A stretch of 64,000 bases of DNA from Siniperca chuatsi (taxonomy: Eukaryota; Chordata; Actinopteri; Centrarchiformes; Sinipercidae): NCBI RefSeq assembly GCF_020085105.1, contig NC_058043.1, positions 10,219,167 through 10,283,166 on the forward strand. The letters are read 5' to 3'. How positions within the stretch are numbered: position 1 is the stretch's first letter; the number at the start of each line of letters is the position of its first letter. The notes under the pieces are model-generated. The model saw only the letters and a list, made by a program, of their open reading frames with translations. It was not told the DNA's origin and ran no database searches. This document shows, one piece after another, positions 21,641 to 40,700 of the stretch. A program made the position numbers and the translations under genes.

Positions 21641-23274
21641 AAAAATCTTTTAATCTAAAAAAAAAACAATCTCCTTAAGTTCCTTTTATTTTTAGTTTGG
21701 AGTCTGAAAAATTTGAATTCTGACTTATTTTCTTTGCATGGATAAATAGGTCATTGTCTGAGGCCTTAACGGAGATGTCATACCTGGTTTTATGTCGTGG
21801 GCTGGCTGACTGTAGGGACATTTGATCATTTCCATGGGTGTAGCAGTAAAGTCATGACTCAGTGATACTAAGGAGCTAGTGTGTTTGTAGCACACGCCCA
21901 AAGAATGTGAGAGGCTGACCTGATCTCGTGTGTATATTCCTGCTGTTGTGTAAGAGAGCTCAGCACTCACATTTCAATTTCATGCACTTGAGCCCACAGC
22001 TTATACTCAGGAATCTCTACATTGTACCCATAAATGCTTGATCTGAAACAGCCTGAAGCTTTCTTGCAAGATTTGTGAGTTGTCACCCAACATCTGTTCC
22101 TGCATGTGAGCTGATGTCTTTAGCCTCCTGTCAGATTTAGTCAGATAAAATGTTTTTTACGTCAGGTTAAGGTGGTGTAGACAGCCGGTGTTGCAGGCTG
22201 TCTGCTCCGTCTCAGCCACAGCAGCTGCCAGTTAATGAACTTTGGCCCATTTCTCTGACAGACAGACTCGCAGAGGTGAGGCAAATTCTTGCATGCCTTC
22301 AGATCTAAAGGTTTCTTTGTTTTTTAAAAAAAACACAACAGCCCGTTAGCTTGTGTCTCTTGAGAAAAATAATTGTAAAAACACTTAATTCCTTATTAGA
22401 AATGAGTTGTGTTGACTGCCAACGATGCTGGAGGGCATTCGTGTAAAAGTCATGTCACTGAAGTACATTAAAAGTCTTTTTTTTTTTATGTAGTAAAATA
22501 AGTTTAGCATCGTTCCATAGAGATTTAGGCTAGACTTGTAATCTCTGGGTGAATGTTTACCTGTCAAACTGACAAACAGTCAAAATCCAGCCTTGGTTTT
22601 ATTGCTCTTTTTACTTTTTACTAGTTTGACTGAGCTCCTTGACAACTCCTGTGTAATGACAACACCAAAAACCCAGGAAATAACTTTTCAATGTTGATAT
22701 CAGCTGATTTGTAACTCCGGCCTTTCTGAGTTTAGTGTCAAAGAAAGAGGTGCAGCCCTGGGAAGCCTGTTAGACGAGCAAAGCAATCGTACTCTGACTC
22801 ATTTCCTGTAATATGTTTGCTTGTTTGCAGGACCTCAGAACAAAAAAGTCACATCATCTCAGAAACAGCAGGCCTTTTATTGGTCAGATGTTTGTCTATG
22901 TTCAGCATTGTTGTTGATTTTAAACTCATATGAGGATTGAAAGGCAGCTGTACCTCAATGTTCAGGGTCAATCTCTGCTCTGTGCTAACTCTGCTCAGCT
23001 TGTTGCATAACTCCTGTTGGCCCCTAAGCCTCAAAACCTCCTTAGAGGAAGAGAGAGGTGGTGTGTTCATTAACCCGGGGTTTTGCTCAAATAGTTGTAG
23101 GAAGTAATGGTGCTTTGCTTTTTCTATGTCTTTTAATGGCTCCCCATGTTGTGTTTGGATCAATTTTTATGTTTACAGAGTCTGAGAGCATTCACTTTAC
23201 ACTTTGTCTCCTTCATTGCTTAGCGGCACAGTGAACTCACACGTACTGCGACGGCTTCATTTATTTCTGTTAAC

Positions 23275-23595
23275 GTTTGGTCCGCAACTGTTATTATTTC
23301 CATGATGAATCTGTGGATTACATTTAGTTTAATCTTTAAGTCAGTTAAACGCCCAAAAATTGTAAAAAATGTCCACTGTAGTTTCCTTGATCACAAGTTG
23401 ACGTCTTCAGTTTACTGACCAACAGTTCGAAACCCCGAAGTATAGAATGATGATATAAGAGGTAAACAACAAATCCTCCTAATTCAGAAGCTGGAACCAG
23501 CAAATCTTTGGCAAGTTTGCTTGATAAATGACTTAAACGATGAATGAATTATTGATTTTCTGGTCATTGATTAACTGTGAAATTGTTTCAACACT
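23275..23595 (+). repeat. Family A element, copy 5
   Basis: Degraded copy: GGTCCGCAACTGTTATTATTTCCATGATGAATC, GACCAACAGTTCGAAACCCC and AGAAGCTGGAACCAGCAAA, ending TTGATTAACTGTGAAATTG. A family C copy follows about 110 bases later. Confidence 0.75.
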
Positions 23596-23699
23596 AGCTG
23601 ACTTTACAGAGGTTTTCATTTTTAGCACTTTATAGTCTCTGGGTAGCTAAGCAAGCAAAATATGTACTGTAAGATATACTTTATGTAGATAATGTGTAT

Positions 23700-23955
23700 C
23701 TACTGAGACTGACTGTCTCTAACAATGATAATTAAAGATAGGCATTTTGTTACCTTTGGACAGAGCCAAGCTAGCTTTTTCCCCCCCTGTTTACACACTT
23801 TATGCTAAGCTAAGCTAACCGGCTGCTGGAGCTAGCTCATTATTTACTGTACAGACTTGACAGTGGTATTAATCTTCTCATCTAACTCTCGGCAGAGAGT
23901 TAGAGAGAAGAAAGCAAATAAGCGTATTTTCCAAAATATCAAACTACTCCTTTAA
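23700..23955 (+). repeat. Family C element, copy 2
   Basis: GCTAAGCTAAGCTAACCGGCTGCTGG, then GTGGTATTAATCTTCTCATCTAACTCTCGGC and CCAAAATATCAAACTACTCCTTTAA. The right end is clear; the left end is approximate. Confidence 0.8.
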
Positions 23956-24338
23956 GGATGTCATTGTAAGGTATAATTTTAGAACGCTGGTTTACAGCCT
24001 GTGGGTCAGGGTCCCCCTGAGGAATTGCAACCTAAATGTGAGGAGTCTTGTGAAGAATAAAGAAATAAGATGGTTATAGGTTATGGTAATTTATTTTTTT
24101 TTTTATATTTCTCTCTAATCTTTGCATTTTTCTTTTGACATGCTAGATACTTATACCTCTTCAGGCCGGTTTTCCAATTAAACAATATGAGAAAGAAAAA
24201 TCACTCATTGGTTGAACTGCTTACAACTTATAAACATATGCACTATGCTGTGACGAGGCGTCGTATTATCGGGCGTTCAGACTGAAATCAGCCCCGTTTT
24301 AAAACAGGTCCAGTGTCAGTTACAGATCAGTAAATTTG

Positions 24339-24413
24339 AAGGCTTTTCAGATTCCAAAACACTGCGCAGTGGTTTATAATACTATGAGACAATATTTTAC
24401 AACTCTGGAAAGT
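24339..24413 (+). repeat. Shared block with 32379-32453
   Basis: GAAGGCTTTTCAGATTCCAAAACACTG, then CAGTGGTTTATAATACTATGAGACA and AACTCTGGAAAGTT recurs with few changes 8 kb downstream in rhoc intron 4. Likely part of a larger unclassified transposable element. Confidence 0.75.
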
Positions 24414-26763
24414 TAGTAGAAGTTAGTCAGTAGAAATACGTTCATGTTTCAAAGTAATCCATCAGGAAGGTGCGCTTGCATGAATGATTGGCCAACGCAT
24501 TGCCTTGCCGGATGACATAGCGTTGCGTTTTGACAAAACTGGAGCCAGGTTTTTTTGCTGGAGCTCCCTAAACTGGCACCCCTGCAGCATCGCTGGACTG
24601 GCCTTATTCAAAATAACGTCACAAGCCAAAAATGTTGGACCACTTCTAGAAGAATGGGAGGAAGAATGCTAATTGGTCGCTAATATAAATAGCTCATATC
24701 ACTTTATCAGGTTGCATATTTGTTCTCCAGCTTGTGTTATAACTTAATGCAGTAAGAAGTGATAAAATGTACGCTTTTATTACAATAAATACAACCCCGG
24801 CTAAAAGACGAGTTAACTAAAGTTCAGTCAGTTCAGTATTATTCAGTATTATTTTGCTATCTTTGCTTACAGTATGTCTGTTTGATGTTTAACCTGCAAG
24901 TAACACAGTGTTCCTGCTGTCTCACAGTTATAGTTGGTCCTCAGTCAACCTCAGCATGATTGAAGGCTTTATGAATATGTTAGCATACCTCTTTGCACCA
25001 CTGGATAAATCTCAGTTATGTTGTGTAGAGTCCCAGTGACATGTAAATGAAAATGTCTGCACCCTGAATTGAGTGATGGTTATGTAGAGCCGCCAGAATG
25101 ATGTTGAACTATTTCTGCTTTTGTCACAGCTTTCATGAGGATGGTTAATCTCTCAGTGACACCTTTTGCTTTTATTCAGTAGTGTGTAAGTCAAAGGTCA
25201 GCCAGCTAATACCAGTTGCAGATATGTGGTACCCATTCACATGTGATTGAATCAGGGTGGGATCAGGATCTGATATGAATGTGGAGAGGATGAATGCTGG
25301 CTGAAACATGATAAACAGGCTTGATCTGGATGACAACAGTAGTAAAATCGGTTACTACTGGCAACCACCGAAACTTCCTCCTCAGTTGTTGCTGTCATTA
25401 GTGTCCATTAGCGCCTAAATTGAGGGCATCAGTCATAGGTAGCCTGAGTATGCAGCACAGTTTGTGACTATATGGGACATTTTCACGCATAATTTCCGTT
25501 GGTCAATGTGTCAAGATGTTCCATCATCGACTTCCAATATCACTGCCACCAAGGACAAGCTATCGTGCAGTGCAAAGAGGGCGACAGTGTGCATGTATGT
25601 GTGAGTAAGCATGCGTGTGTGCTTGCATGTGTTGCGTTGCCTCTGGCAGCCCTCTCTGTGTCCCGGCTCTGCTGAGGCCTGTCCAAACAGAACTGCAGCC
25701 AAAAGCTCCTCCCAGGCTTCACAGAACAGGAAGTGGATTGTTTTGTTTCACAGGGTGAGCCTCTGAGGCCTCGGTGCTGCAGTCTCTCACTTGTTTGGCT
25801 TTGAACCCATCATCTAGTTTAGACCATCTCCGGTCCAGTTGGTAATCTCTGGAAATCAAAAGATAATGTGCAGTTTCTCTGGAATAAGTATTCATCCCAG
25901 TATCAAACCCACTTACAGAACGAAAGTGGAAGCAGTCTCTGTTCTCATTAAATATTCTGTTTTTTGTTGAATATAATCTCATATCATTTGAAGCATTTGA
26001 AACTGCAGCTGAAGTGAATGATGATTTTTGGTCGTCATGATTTGCTTACTTGTCTTTCAGTACATATTAAACATGTAGAAATAACAGGAGTGAGCACACT
26101 AGCAGTATTTGCTACAGCAACCTAAATTCAAAATTGAGTCTTTGGCATCTCTATGCAAAGCCTGTGCAGCTGTAACTGAACACTGCACCAGAAGGAGTGG
26201 GCCTTTGGGCAAAAGGAAGAAAATGTGAACAAACCATGACCAGAATTTCCATAAGAAGGAACGACTAACCCAAGATGTTAATAAAACTGTCAAACAAGAA
26301 AACACACCCGAAATTTCCAGTATGGCTACTGGTTATGCCAAGTCCAAATATCCATGGAAACAGGATTTATTAATAATGTATTCTCTTGTATCCTTTTTTG
26401 TTTCTTCTTTTACTCTTTCCTTTCTTTGCTCACTTTGCAACCCAACCCATTTATTCATATAACATGTATATATTAATTTGCTTTAATAAATGTATGCACT
26501 TTTGCAGAATTTATATAAATGTACATATTTCTGAGCTTTTTATGGATATTTATGCATATTTATGCCCTTGTATCTTATTTTGTTATTTTGACACTACCAA
26601 AACAATTCATAGGTAAATCAGTGCATATTTCCCTGTTAATCTGTGCAATGACTTTTCTTATTCAACAGTTATTGAGTTGAGTTTAAAATCCAACAATACC
26701 CCTTGTATTTATGTTTGCCACAGTATAATATGCAAGCTCCTTTTAACCTCAAAATGTTAAGTA

Positions 26764-26890
26764 GAGCTGCAACAATTAGTCGATTAATTGATCAGCAGAA
26801 AATGAATTGACAACCATTTTTAGGAAAAAATACCAAAATTATCTGGTTCCAGTTTCTGGTTGGACAAAAAGACATTTGAAGACTTTTCCA
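26764..26890 (-). repeat. Family A element, copy 6 (partial)
   Basis: Starts AGAGCTGCAACAATTAGTCGATTAATTG, shows an internal deletion and stops after GGACAAAAAGACATTTGAAGAC. A family C copy abuts it. Confidence 0.75.
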
Positions 26891-27065
26891 CTTTTTCACT
26901 TATTTGCCAGCTGTTTCCAGTCTTTGTGCTAAGCTAAGCTAAGTGGCAGCTGGTGGTAGCTTCTTATTTGCTGTACAGACATGAGTGGTATCAATCTTAT
27001 CATTTAACTCTCTGCAAGAAAGCAAATATGCGCATTTCCCAAAATGTCAAACTATTTCTTTAGTA
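26890..27065 (+). repeat. Family C element, copy 3
   Basis: GTGCTAAGCTAAGCTAAG, GACATGAGTGGTATCAATC, TTAACTCTCTGCAAGAAAGCAAAT and CCCAAAATGTCAAACTATTTCTTTA. Confidence 0.8.
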
Positions 27066-28682
27066 AAATCCACATAACATATGGGTTCCTTTTTATTTTC
27101 TTTGTAAATGTAAACTCAGCTGTTTAATATAATGCAAATGCTACTGATCAAGCTTATGATTTGTTTAGACTTTGCAAATGTTGACAGGTATTAGCTTTAA
27201 AATGTAGGAACATTGAGATATTAATTTTGCACAAATCCCCCAGCCCTGCATGGAAGAAATGATTTTTAGCAAGCCATCTAGATTAAATTGGTGACACCAA
27301 TCCGCTGATCTGTTATGGTACCAAAACAACAATAGTTTGACTAATAACTTCAGTCCGTATTCGTGGTGATTTTTTTTTTTATGGTTTGATGCTATTTACT
27401 GAAAGGTCTGCTGTTGCTAAGCATCCGAGCAGAGATTAAAAGTGGGCGTTGGGGCAGACTCAACTCAAAAGTTTTGCCAGTAGCACTGAAAGATTAATTT
27501 CCCCTGATAAGTGGGTGCCCTCGTGAAGAGTATTGCTGTCAAGACTGTCTGGCAGAAAGTGGATGAGGTGAGAAGCCAAATGACTATATGCACAGCTGCT
27601 CGCAGGCAGCGGGTCTCCGGCTCATCCATCAGCTGCACTGCTAACTCATCCCCACACAGCCTGCACTAACTAAACCAGTCCTCTCATCTGGGGTTATTGC
27701 AGAAATGTTTCTTGGTTGGTTTAGTGGATTGTATTTTTGCACAGGAACCCAGCAAAGCTTCATCCTTGCAGGCCTGAAGCTTAGCTGTAAAATTTAACCC
27801 TGCATCCATCTTTGTCTGACATGGTTTTGTTTTGGCGTGAAATGCTTGCATGGTATTTTCTTTCTCTGCAGTGACACACATGCTCACAATTCTTTAAACC
27901 ACATGTACTGTAAGCAGTTACAGCTTAACACTGGAAGAACGCATGGGCTGGCAGGTTTAGCTTTTGTTACTTTAATGCAAAGTGATTTTGAGATAATTAG
28001 GATATTGTCTACTATCAGAGTATTCCTGAAGAGAACTGAAGAAACATCTGTAGAGATCAAAAGCAGGGTAATGTTTTGTTTGCTTTAGGACTCTACCAAG
28101 TAGTTTACCAGCTGCTCTGATTTCCCAGACGCTTTTCTTTTCCACACAAGTTGCAGAGACAAACATGGCGGAGCAGGAGCCTGATAGCACATTCCTTCAT
28201 GTCTCAGCTTGTCTCAACAACCCCCACACCCCCACCCCCGCCCCTCTCTTTCTGTTCCCTGTCACTCCACTATCTTCCTCCTTCTCCTCTGTTCTTCATG
28301 TAGCTTTGTAGTCTAGATTTGGCATTGGGGATTCAAGGTCTGTGACTGCAGTTGTCTGTGACAACGTGCAGATCAAGGAGCACTCCCTTAGGTGTAATGT
28401 GATGCAGTACTGTCAATCAGTGATGTCAGAGTGGTTGCTTTGGAGCCACACAGCATGAGCAGAAAAAGTTTTGTACAACATTGTGTTCTTGATTTATCTT
28501 GTTCCTGCAATCTCTACAAATAATTTAAATATCTGTAGTGTGGAATACACAAATGGATGACAAAGTGTGACAGTGTTATTTGGCTCGTTCCTGCAGCACG
28601 ACAAGTGAAATCTCCCATAAGGGCAAAAAAGTCTTTTGTCTTTTGTGGCACTCCTGATAATTTTGACACTCAGCAGTCAGTC

Positions 28683-28703
28683 TTTTTTTTTTTTTTTTTT
28701 TTT
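28683..28703 (+). repeat. rhoc: Poly(T) run upstream of the rhoc ATG exon
   Basis: Twenty-one T residues, followed about 50 bases later by the acceptor CAACAG two bases before the ATG. It is probably part of the polypyrimidine signal, and such runs are length-variable. Confidence 0.9.
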
Positions 28704-28730
28704 GTATGTCTGTTTGTGACAAATTCTTAA

Positions 28731-33901
<5,171 letters not shown>

Positions 33902-34698
33902 GCAGTTTAGACACCATAAAATCAACTGACCAATAGTAGAAAAACAAAACACATGAAAAGGACTGACCCTTTACCAAATGGCATCTTTGTACTGTATCTT
34001 GCATTTCACGATAACAGGCAGGCAGATGAATCGAAAGCAAACAGACCTAATACAGGAAATGGACTTTGTCTATATTACAGCTGTTAGAAATTGATGTTTA
34101 AAGTTCCATGTTGATTTGTTCATTTTCTTCAAAAATCTGTCTTTACGCATAGAATGATTTCCTACTTGTTTTTCTTTATATTTGTAATGTAACGAGGCAG
34201 TGATAGATGCACATATTTGTATGCAATATTGTTCTTCACGAGCTTGGGCGAGCAGCGTCCTTCTTAGCTTGTATAGTCTTCATGAGTAAGGTCTTGTCCA
34301 AACAGTCCAGACTGTCCTGTTTAGTATCAGTTCTGTTTATCATGGTAGCAGTCGCGATATACAATGAAAGTTGATATCTTTTGACCGTAAGAGCTAGTGC
34401 CTTTTGTTTTGTTTTGTTTTTAAGTTTTTACCACTGTCTACTTCTCATGTTTGTCAGCTAGCTAACATTTCAGCTGAGGGGTTCTCCATTGTACTGTAGA
34501 TCATTTTACACAGCGTTGTCATTGTGAAACCAGAGCAAAGCCATAACTAAGGCTTTCAGTGCTGTTGACAACTCGTCAAGCACAACAAATGGTTGCTTGT
34601 GTCATTTTTATTGGCATGAAACATCAGCGTTCCCTCAACATTTGCCATACTCATTGAGGATAAAAAAGGTAGCTGCCTCTGTAATGCGATACATAGTC

Positions 34699-34704
34699 AA
34701 TAAA
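34699..34704 (+). terminator. rhoc: rhoc poly(A) signal, proximal
   Basis: GTCAATAAAGGAGTGAGTGT: a canonical hexamer with a GT-rich element directly after it. Confidence 0.5.
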
Positions 34705-36878
34705 GGAGTGAGTGTAAGAGTATAAGATCTGATTATTTACATGCATCCCTCATAACTATTGCTAATCTGTGCAGTGGACCAGGATGGGCAGATTAGAACT
34801 GACCAATCAAGACACAAGCCAATATGACTCAACTTTCCCAAAAGGCTGTTAGGACCAACAGGGAGATAACACAGCTGAAACAGAAATCACATGAAGGCCA
34901 AGACCTGGTAAAACCTCCCCTGTTTGTTTATTGTGAGTGACTGAGTTCAGCTCTTCTTCTACTGCAATGCAAGAGAGCCGGTCACGCCCACTGTTGGAAT
35001 CTGTGTTTGACAGGTTAGCCCAGTCATGGAAATTATGTCTTGTCAGAGATGTTAGCCTTTGCGTGTGGATGTTTCCAGTTGGACGACATTCTTTACATGT
35101 TTGAGAGAAACTGAGTTGTGTGTGAGGAGCTTGTTTTTCCCCGGTGCCTTCTCTGTACTGGTGTGCCTTTTAGTTGTTCTCTCCCAGACCAGATAGACCA
35201 GCTGCTCTATGCCAACCTGATACTGACTGACAAGGTCAAGAGTGACATTTCTGACATGTTTCACAAAGCTTGGTTCTTTGAAATTCTTCAAAAATATGCT
35301 TGATTACACAAAATGTGTTGTTACATTTCCTAAAACTTTCAGTCCTCATAACACAAATATTAACATTGTATCTGTAAATGCAGTCTCTCATGTAGTTTTG
35401 CGTCAAGACTGAGTCATGGGAAAATTACAAAACTTTAACATTACATATTTCCTCAACATCACTGGGAAAACATCTGTCTGGAGCCATAAAGAGTGTCTAT
35501 GATGTTTTAGAGTTGTGTATTACTGCCAAAAAAGTTGTGGACTGTGGAAAGATGGAAATTGGTTTAATTGATTTGTCGATCTTTATCCCGATCTATGTTG
35601 CTCTTGATCTTCACTTCTTGGCAAGAAACATTTGATATTTTATGTATCATGTCAAAGGAGCAGAAGATCATCAAGGGTCTACACTGAATTGTACTCATAG
35701 AAGCTTTTGGAGACATGTCAGAGATCGTCCACTGGTCCCAGTTCTTGCTCACGTGTCCTCTCAGAATACTTAATTGTGAATTTGACCTGAAAATATATTG
35801 GCTTGATATACAATGCTTGAAAGGCCCAGCGACTGTCCTTAGGCACATACTCTTAGTGGCATTCCTTTTCTCTGCCTCTGTTGCTCATTCATGAACTGTA
35901 CATGTCCCTTGGTTGCATGTTGCTGTCTGTCTAGAGGAGGGTGGACGTTGAAATGTGTGTGGCAAAACGATATCTTTGATGTTGCATGCAACCTTCTTAT
36001 AATGCCAGTAAAGGCAAGAAACCTACCAGCTGGCAGGATCTGTATCTGTTATATTGTAATGCCATCTGTAAAGCAACTTTATACCCTCTACTGGCCAAGC
36101 ACATATGCTTTAACTGAGTGATCCAATGGAGCTACAACTTATAAAACTATTTTCCACAGCTCAACTGGTGTTTTTTTGTTTGTTTTTTTTGAGGAGAGGG
36201 GGCATTGATTACAATCACACACAAGCACCATATTAAAATTGTTACTTCAACTCTTTATACAGTGGATACTATGTTTTAACTCTGGACTTTGTGCATTATT
36301 GTGGACAACAAGCACACTAACAAGGCAAGAGTAAAGAGATTCAGATCCTTACGAATAAAGATTTTTATCAATGAAAACATAAGCCTTGAGTTCTGGGTTT
36401 CATAGTTGTGGCATGATGTTCACGAGTCTCAACAAGCTTAACGCCAAGGAATTCTTGGAAATTAGAGGTCGGCAGAGATAGTCGAATAACTTTCACAGCT
36501 GGAAGCGTAGCATAATGATAAAAGCATTCCCTTAGAGCAGCAGAGGGTCTAGTGTTGAACATATCACTAAAAGCATGTACAGTACTGCTGTTAATGTGTA
36601 TGCAGATGTTGCGCTAAATCAAAAGTTGTCCTTATGATGTCGATGCATGCATGAGAAAACCATGGGTCTTTACAGTGTGCACGCACACACAAACATTACA
36701 CGCACACGTCTTTGGGAACAGCTTCTGCTCAGTGTTGTGTAACATTTTTCTTTCTTTCAATGGAAGTATTTGAAATGATAAAAGGATCCAGATTTATATA
36801 AAAGCTCATTGTAATAATGCTTTGTAAACAGAAAGTGTTGCAGTGAATGTTTAATCTGAAGTGAACATAAACATTGTT

Positions 36879-36884
36879 AATAAA
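36879..36884 (+). terminator. rhoc: rhoc poly(A) signal, distal
   Basis: TTAATAAACTATTTTTG. It is the last good hexamer before the convergent mov10 3' end. Another lies at 36354. Confidence 0.5.
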
Positions 36885-37209
36885 CTATTTTTGAGACAAG
36901 ACCGACTCGCCTTCTTTGGTCAATTCTTGTTGAAAATGAAGACATCAAATATGGTTTACTGCATGTTAACATTAAGGTGATGATTAATCATAGTAATTAT
37001 GATATGACAGGGTGCAGTACAATAAGGTTAAAAAATGTGTCTATTTCTTCAGTATTCAAATACAATCAAAGGAATAGATGAGATAAAAAGAGACTTGTAA
37101 AGTTCAAACAGCAGTAAGACAAACGGTGAGGAATTCCTGAGAAACACAACAGTCTGCTCCTTATTTTCTCACTCAGAAAATTATTTGCTTGTGTGCAGCA
37201 ATGTTCATG

Positions 37210-37759
37210 CTAATTGAACTTGCTGTAAGTGGCAGCTTTATTTAAAAAGCCACCGAAGAGACAAAGTGAAAAACAAGAGATTCGCTAGTTCATTTTGGCA
37301 TTGTCATCAAAAACAGAGCACTGTTTTATTGCACCAAAATATGCAAACTGCTCTCAGAAAGGCTCATAAAAAGGGATATATTCTTAAATAATAGATGCCA
37401 ATGTTGCGTTTAAAGCTCAAAGAGAGGAAAAATGAAATTCTGATACTTGCTTCGCCTCTATGTACTTCTATTGTACTATCTAATTATCTTTTGAGGATGT
37501 CACTGCAAATGGTGGAGATGTTAATGCTCATTTTTCCATTCAGGGTCCACATACTGCTGGAGGGCACTCTCCTCTGCTACAGGATCTATGACAAATGCAG
37601 AAAGACACAAACGTTTCATGACTGCTTTGTGCAAGTGATAATAGCCTGAATAAATGTTTTGTTCAGATCTAATTACTTAAAAACATATTACTATTTCAGC
37701 TGTAGCTGGTAATGATCCAGCCAAGCATCACTTGAAGGTTTACTGAGGTTATAACTGTA
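37210..37759 (-). other. mov10: mov10 3' UTR
   Basis: Follows the TAG stop at 37762-37760. On the minus strand AATAAA occurs at 37330-37325 and 37242-37237; either would give a 3' UTR of about 0.45-0.55 kb. The end is inferred. Confidence 0.5.
37237..37330 (-). terminator. mov10: mov10 poly(A) signals
   Basis: Two minus-strand AATAAA hexamers, at 37330-37325 and 37242-37237. They face the distal rhoc signal about 350-450 bases away. Confidence 0.45.
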
Positions 37760-40700
37760 CTAACTGTCAGAATCCACGTTGATTTTCAGGGTTGCCAGTC
37801 TTGACACAATATCATCTTCTCCTTCTGCATCTTTAAAGTCAAATCCAGTGTAACCCCCCTCCTTCACACAGTAGCTGATGAACCTGCAAATGAAAAATCA
37901 CAGATTAGGAATGCACAGACAACAAGTCCTTGAAATGCTCAGAAAAATAAATTAAAAGGAAATCTAAACTCCATGACAACTGGATAAACTTCAGCTGCTG
38001 AGGAGAATTGTGTGATAAGCTCCAGAACAGCCACTAAATAGATCTTGTGGTGAGACTGTTTTGTCAACAACTGTTTCCAAGGTCAAGAATGCACTTTCAA
38101 TCTCAACAATCACATCACGTTTCAATACAAGGCTCTTAACTCAGCATCTGCAACTGAAATAATACTCTTGTTGTATTTTCTCCCAACACTGCTAAAACAC
38201 CTCATGTGTCCTGCTTTGCCTTACTTCTCCCAGGTGGGGTCCTTATTGAGGATCACAGGGTTTCCCACGACTATCAACAGGGACCTGGCTCTGGTCACGG
38301 CCACATTGAATCTCTGCAGAGTAGATACATATAAATAAAGAAACAAGAAGAAATGAAAGATCCTGCTGGTATCATCATCACTTTATATGGTAAGGAAGGA
38401 ATATAACAGACCTTTTCATTTGACAGGAATCCAATGTTGAAGTCTTTGTCCATCTTGACATAGTTGATGCTGCTGCGGACAGTAGAGACCATGATGATCT
38501 TTCTCTCTTGTCCCTGAAACTCCTCCACAGAACCCACCTGATAACAGAGAAATACATTTTCAGCCAAAATACAAAATTATTTCAAATAATATAGCTGTGA
38601 ATGAACACAGTCCTTATTTATTTAATTACACTTTTGTATGGAAGGAAACAGATGAACAGAAGAGTGCAGAAGAGACTTTAAAATGAGCATCCTTATGTAT
38701 TTACAGCAGCTTTACTAACCTTGAGTTCTGTGAGATCACTCCATCGACTCAGACCTGAGACAGACTTCAGTGCCTTTCGGATTTTCTCAACCTGAAAAGT
38801 AAGCATGTTGCCGATGACTAGTTAAAACTGTTTACCTACGTCTCTAAAAACACAAATGACCACCATGCAGACTCACTTGTTTCCTGTAGGGGGCGATTAT
38901 GCCAATGTCTTTTGCAGAGAGTTTGGGGAGACCCTTCTTTCCTTGTGTTTCCATCAGCTTGGTGAGGTAGTCGACCAGAACTTCAATCTCAGACACATTG
39001 AAAAAAGAAGGACTGTTGGCCTCTCTCTCGTCTTTTCCCATCACCCCGTGGAAGATCACTGGGAAACCCTGTAGTGATGTGAGAGTGAGCAGTTGTCAGT
39101 TACCCACCTTACCCTGTGGTTTACATGCTATTTGGTGATTTGTGTATTTTATTTACACTATGTTTTATTTTTGTTGTTTAATCTCTGCTCACTTTTGTCT
39201 CACGCTCGACTGTCCTAAAGAAGCATTCCTCTCTAAATAACCCTCCCAGGGCTTTTCCATTTTATCCTAATGAGAGTTATGATTTTTTCTATAATTTCAT
39301 TTTTGTTTGTTTCCTAATGAGATTTTTTCCCATAATAAGATCTAATTTGTTGTAGTGATTTTTGTCTTATTTTCTGTGACAATCTAAGGCTGTGTTCAGT
39401 TTATTTAGATAATAAGGGTGTTGATGCCTTATGACGCTAATTATAAATTAAATGGACACAATGCAATTTAGTATTGCACTTCCATAAAGTTGGGGGTCTT
39501 TTGAGAGACACAAGCCAGAAATGGTCCCTCGTATGGGTCAAGCTTTAAAACCTCTTGATCCTACACTTCCCATAAAGCAACTCAAGAGCATCTTTTGTAT
39601 TCTCTGTGACTAGTAAAGTAACTCTGACATGGAAAATTGATGGAGTTTCCCTTAAGGGATATAAACATAAACTGTAGTTGGTCTAACATACAGCCATCAG
39701 AATGGTTTGCTGTGTATCAGGATCATATCGGTATTGAGATCATTTCAGAAGTTTTGAGAAATTAAAAAACAAAACTTCATTGCAGCCACACCTTTTTGGG
39801 AAGGTATTCCCAGTTGCAATAAGCCTCACGATCCCACTGGTCAGCAAACACCTGCAGTTCATTTTCATAGAACAGCTCATTGGGGATTTTCAGAATGGCA
39901 ACATGAGACCTGAGTGAAGAAAGGAAAAAGCAAGAAAGCTGAGGAGCTTCAATCAAAACGCAGAGTCGCATTCTAAACAAATAACTATAACAAGTAAAAT
40001 GGATGTGAAAACTGAAAGACGCACCTGTAGTTTCGCAGCAGTTTGGTGACAAAGCGGGTGTCAAAGTGTCCGGAGTCTGTACTTTTCTGATATAAAGCGT
40101 TATGTCTCATCAGTCTCTCAAGCAGAGAAAGCCCTGAAGAACATCATTGTCACAGCATTAGATGCATTTCCCTCAATCATGTGGTTAAGTTGAGACACAA
40201 TGAGAGCAGAAGCAACAGTTTAAGTTATTTTATCAGTAAAAACTAAAAGTGGTACACCCTGCAATAACTACTAATCATAGTGTGCAATAAAATACATCAA
40301 GACACAATAATGTAATCCCCCCCCTCGTCTCACCGAGTCCATACTGCAGTGCAAATGGGGAGCGAAGGATCGGTCCCAGCTGCTTGGGATCTCCTGCGAG
40401 CACCAACTGACCCGTCTCTGCACTGAGCAGACCTGTGAATCAAAGTGAAACATCCAACCAATCAGTAACAAGATGCATCAGTTTCACCACTGATGTAGCT
40501 CTTACACTCTTGTACATTTCGACCTTTAATCATGGAACCAAAGAGATCAAAGTTAGACCCACAGATCCGATCTATGTACTCTGTAGTTTGTATGCATCTT
40601 TAAAGTAAGCCTCTTTTAAAAAGGGAACAGGATGCAAGACTTTGCAGATTCTTTCATCAAGGTTTCACCAAAACAAAAGACTTACTGTCATATACTGATA

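Larger units (their letters stand above)
33902..36900 (+). other. rhoc: rhoc 3' UTR (long form)
   Basis: From the TGA stop through three well-formed AATAAA signals at 34699, 36354 and 36879. No repeat of families A-F interrupts it. I see no splice structure or coding exon. How much is transcribed cannot be told from sequence; a 0.8-kb and a 3-kb UTR are both plausible. Confidence 0.5.

Noticed and set aside
22849..23163. 104-codon minus-strand open frame
   Set aside because: No recognised domain and no splice signals; composition fits chance or a very old transposon piece. A profile search would decide.
28165..28311. Short ORF starting MAEQEPDS with a good Kozak context upstream of rhoc
   Set aside because: Only 48 codons, turning into a low-complexity CT-rich translation; no recognised family and no splice partner.
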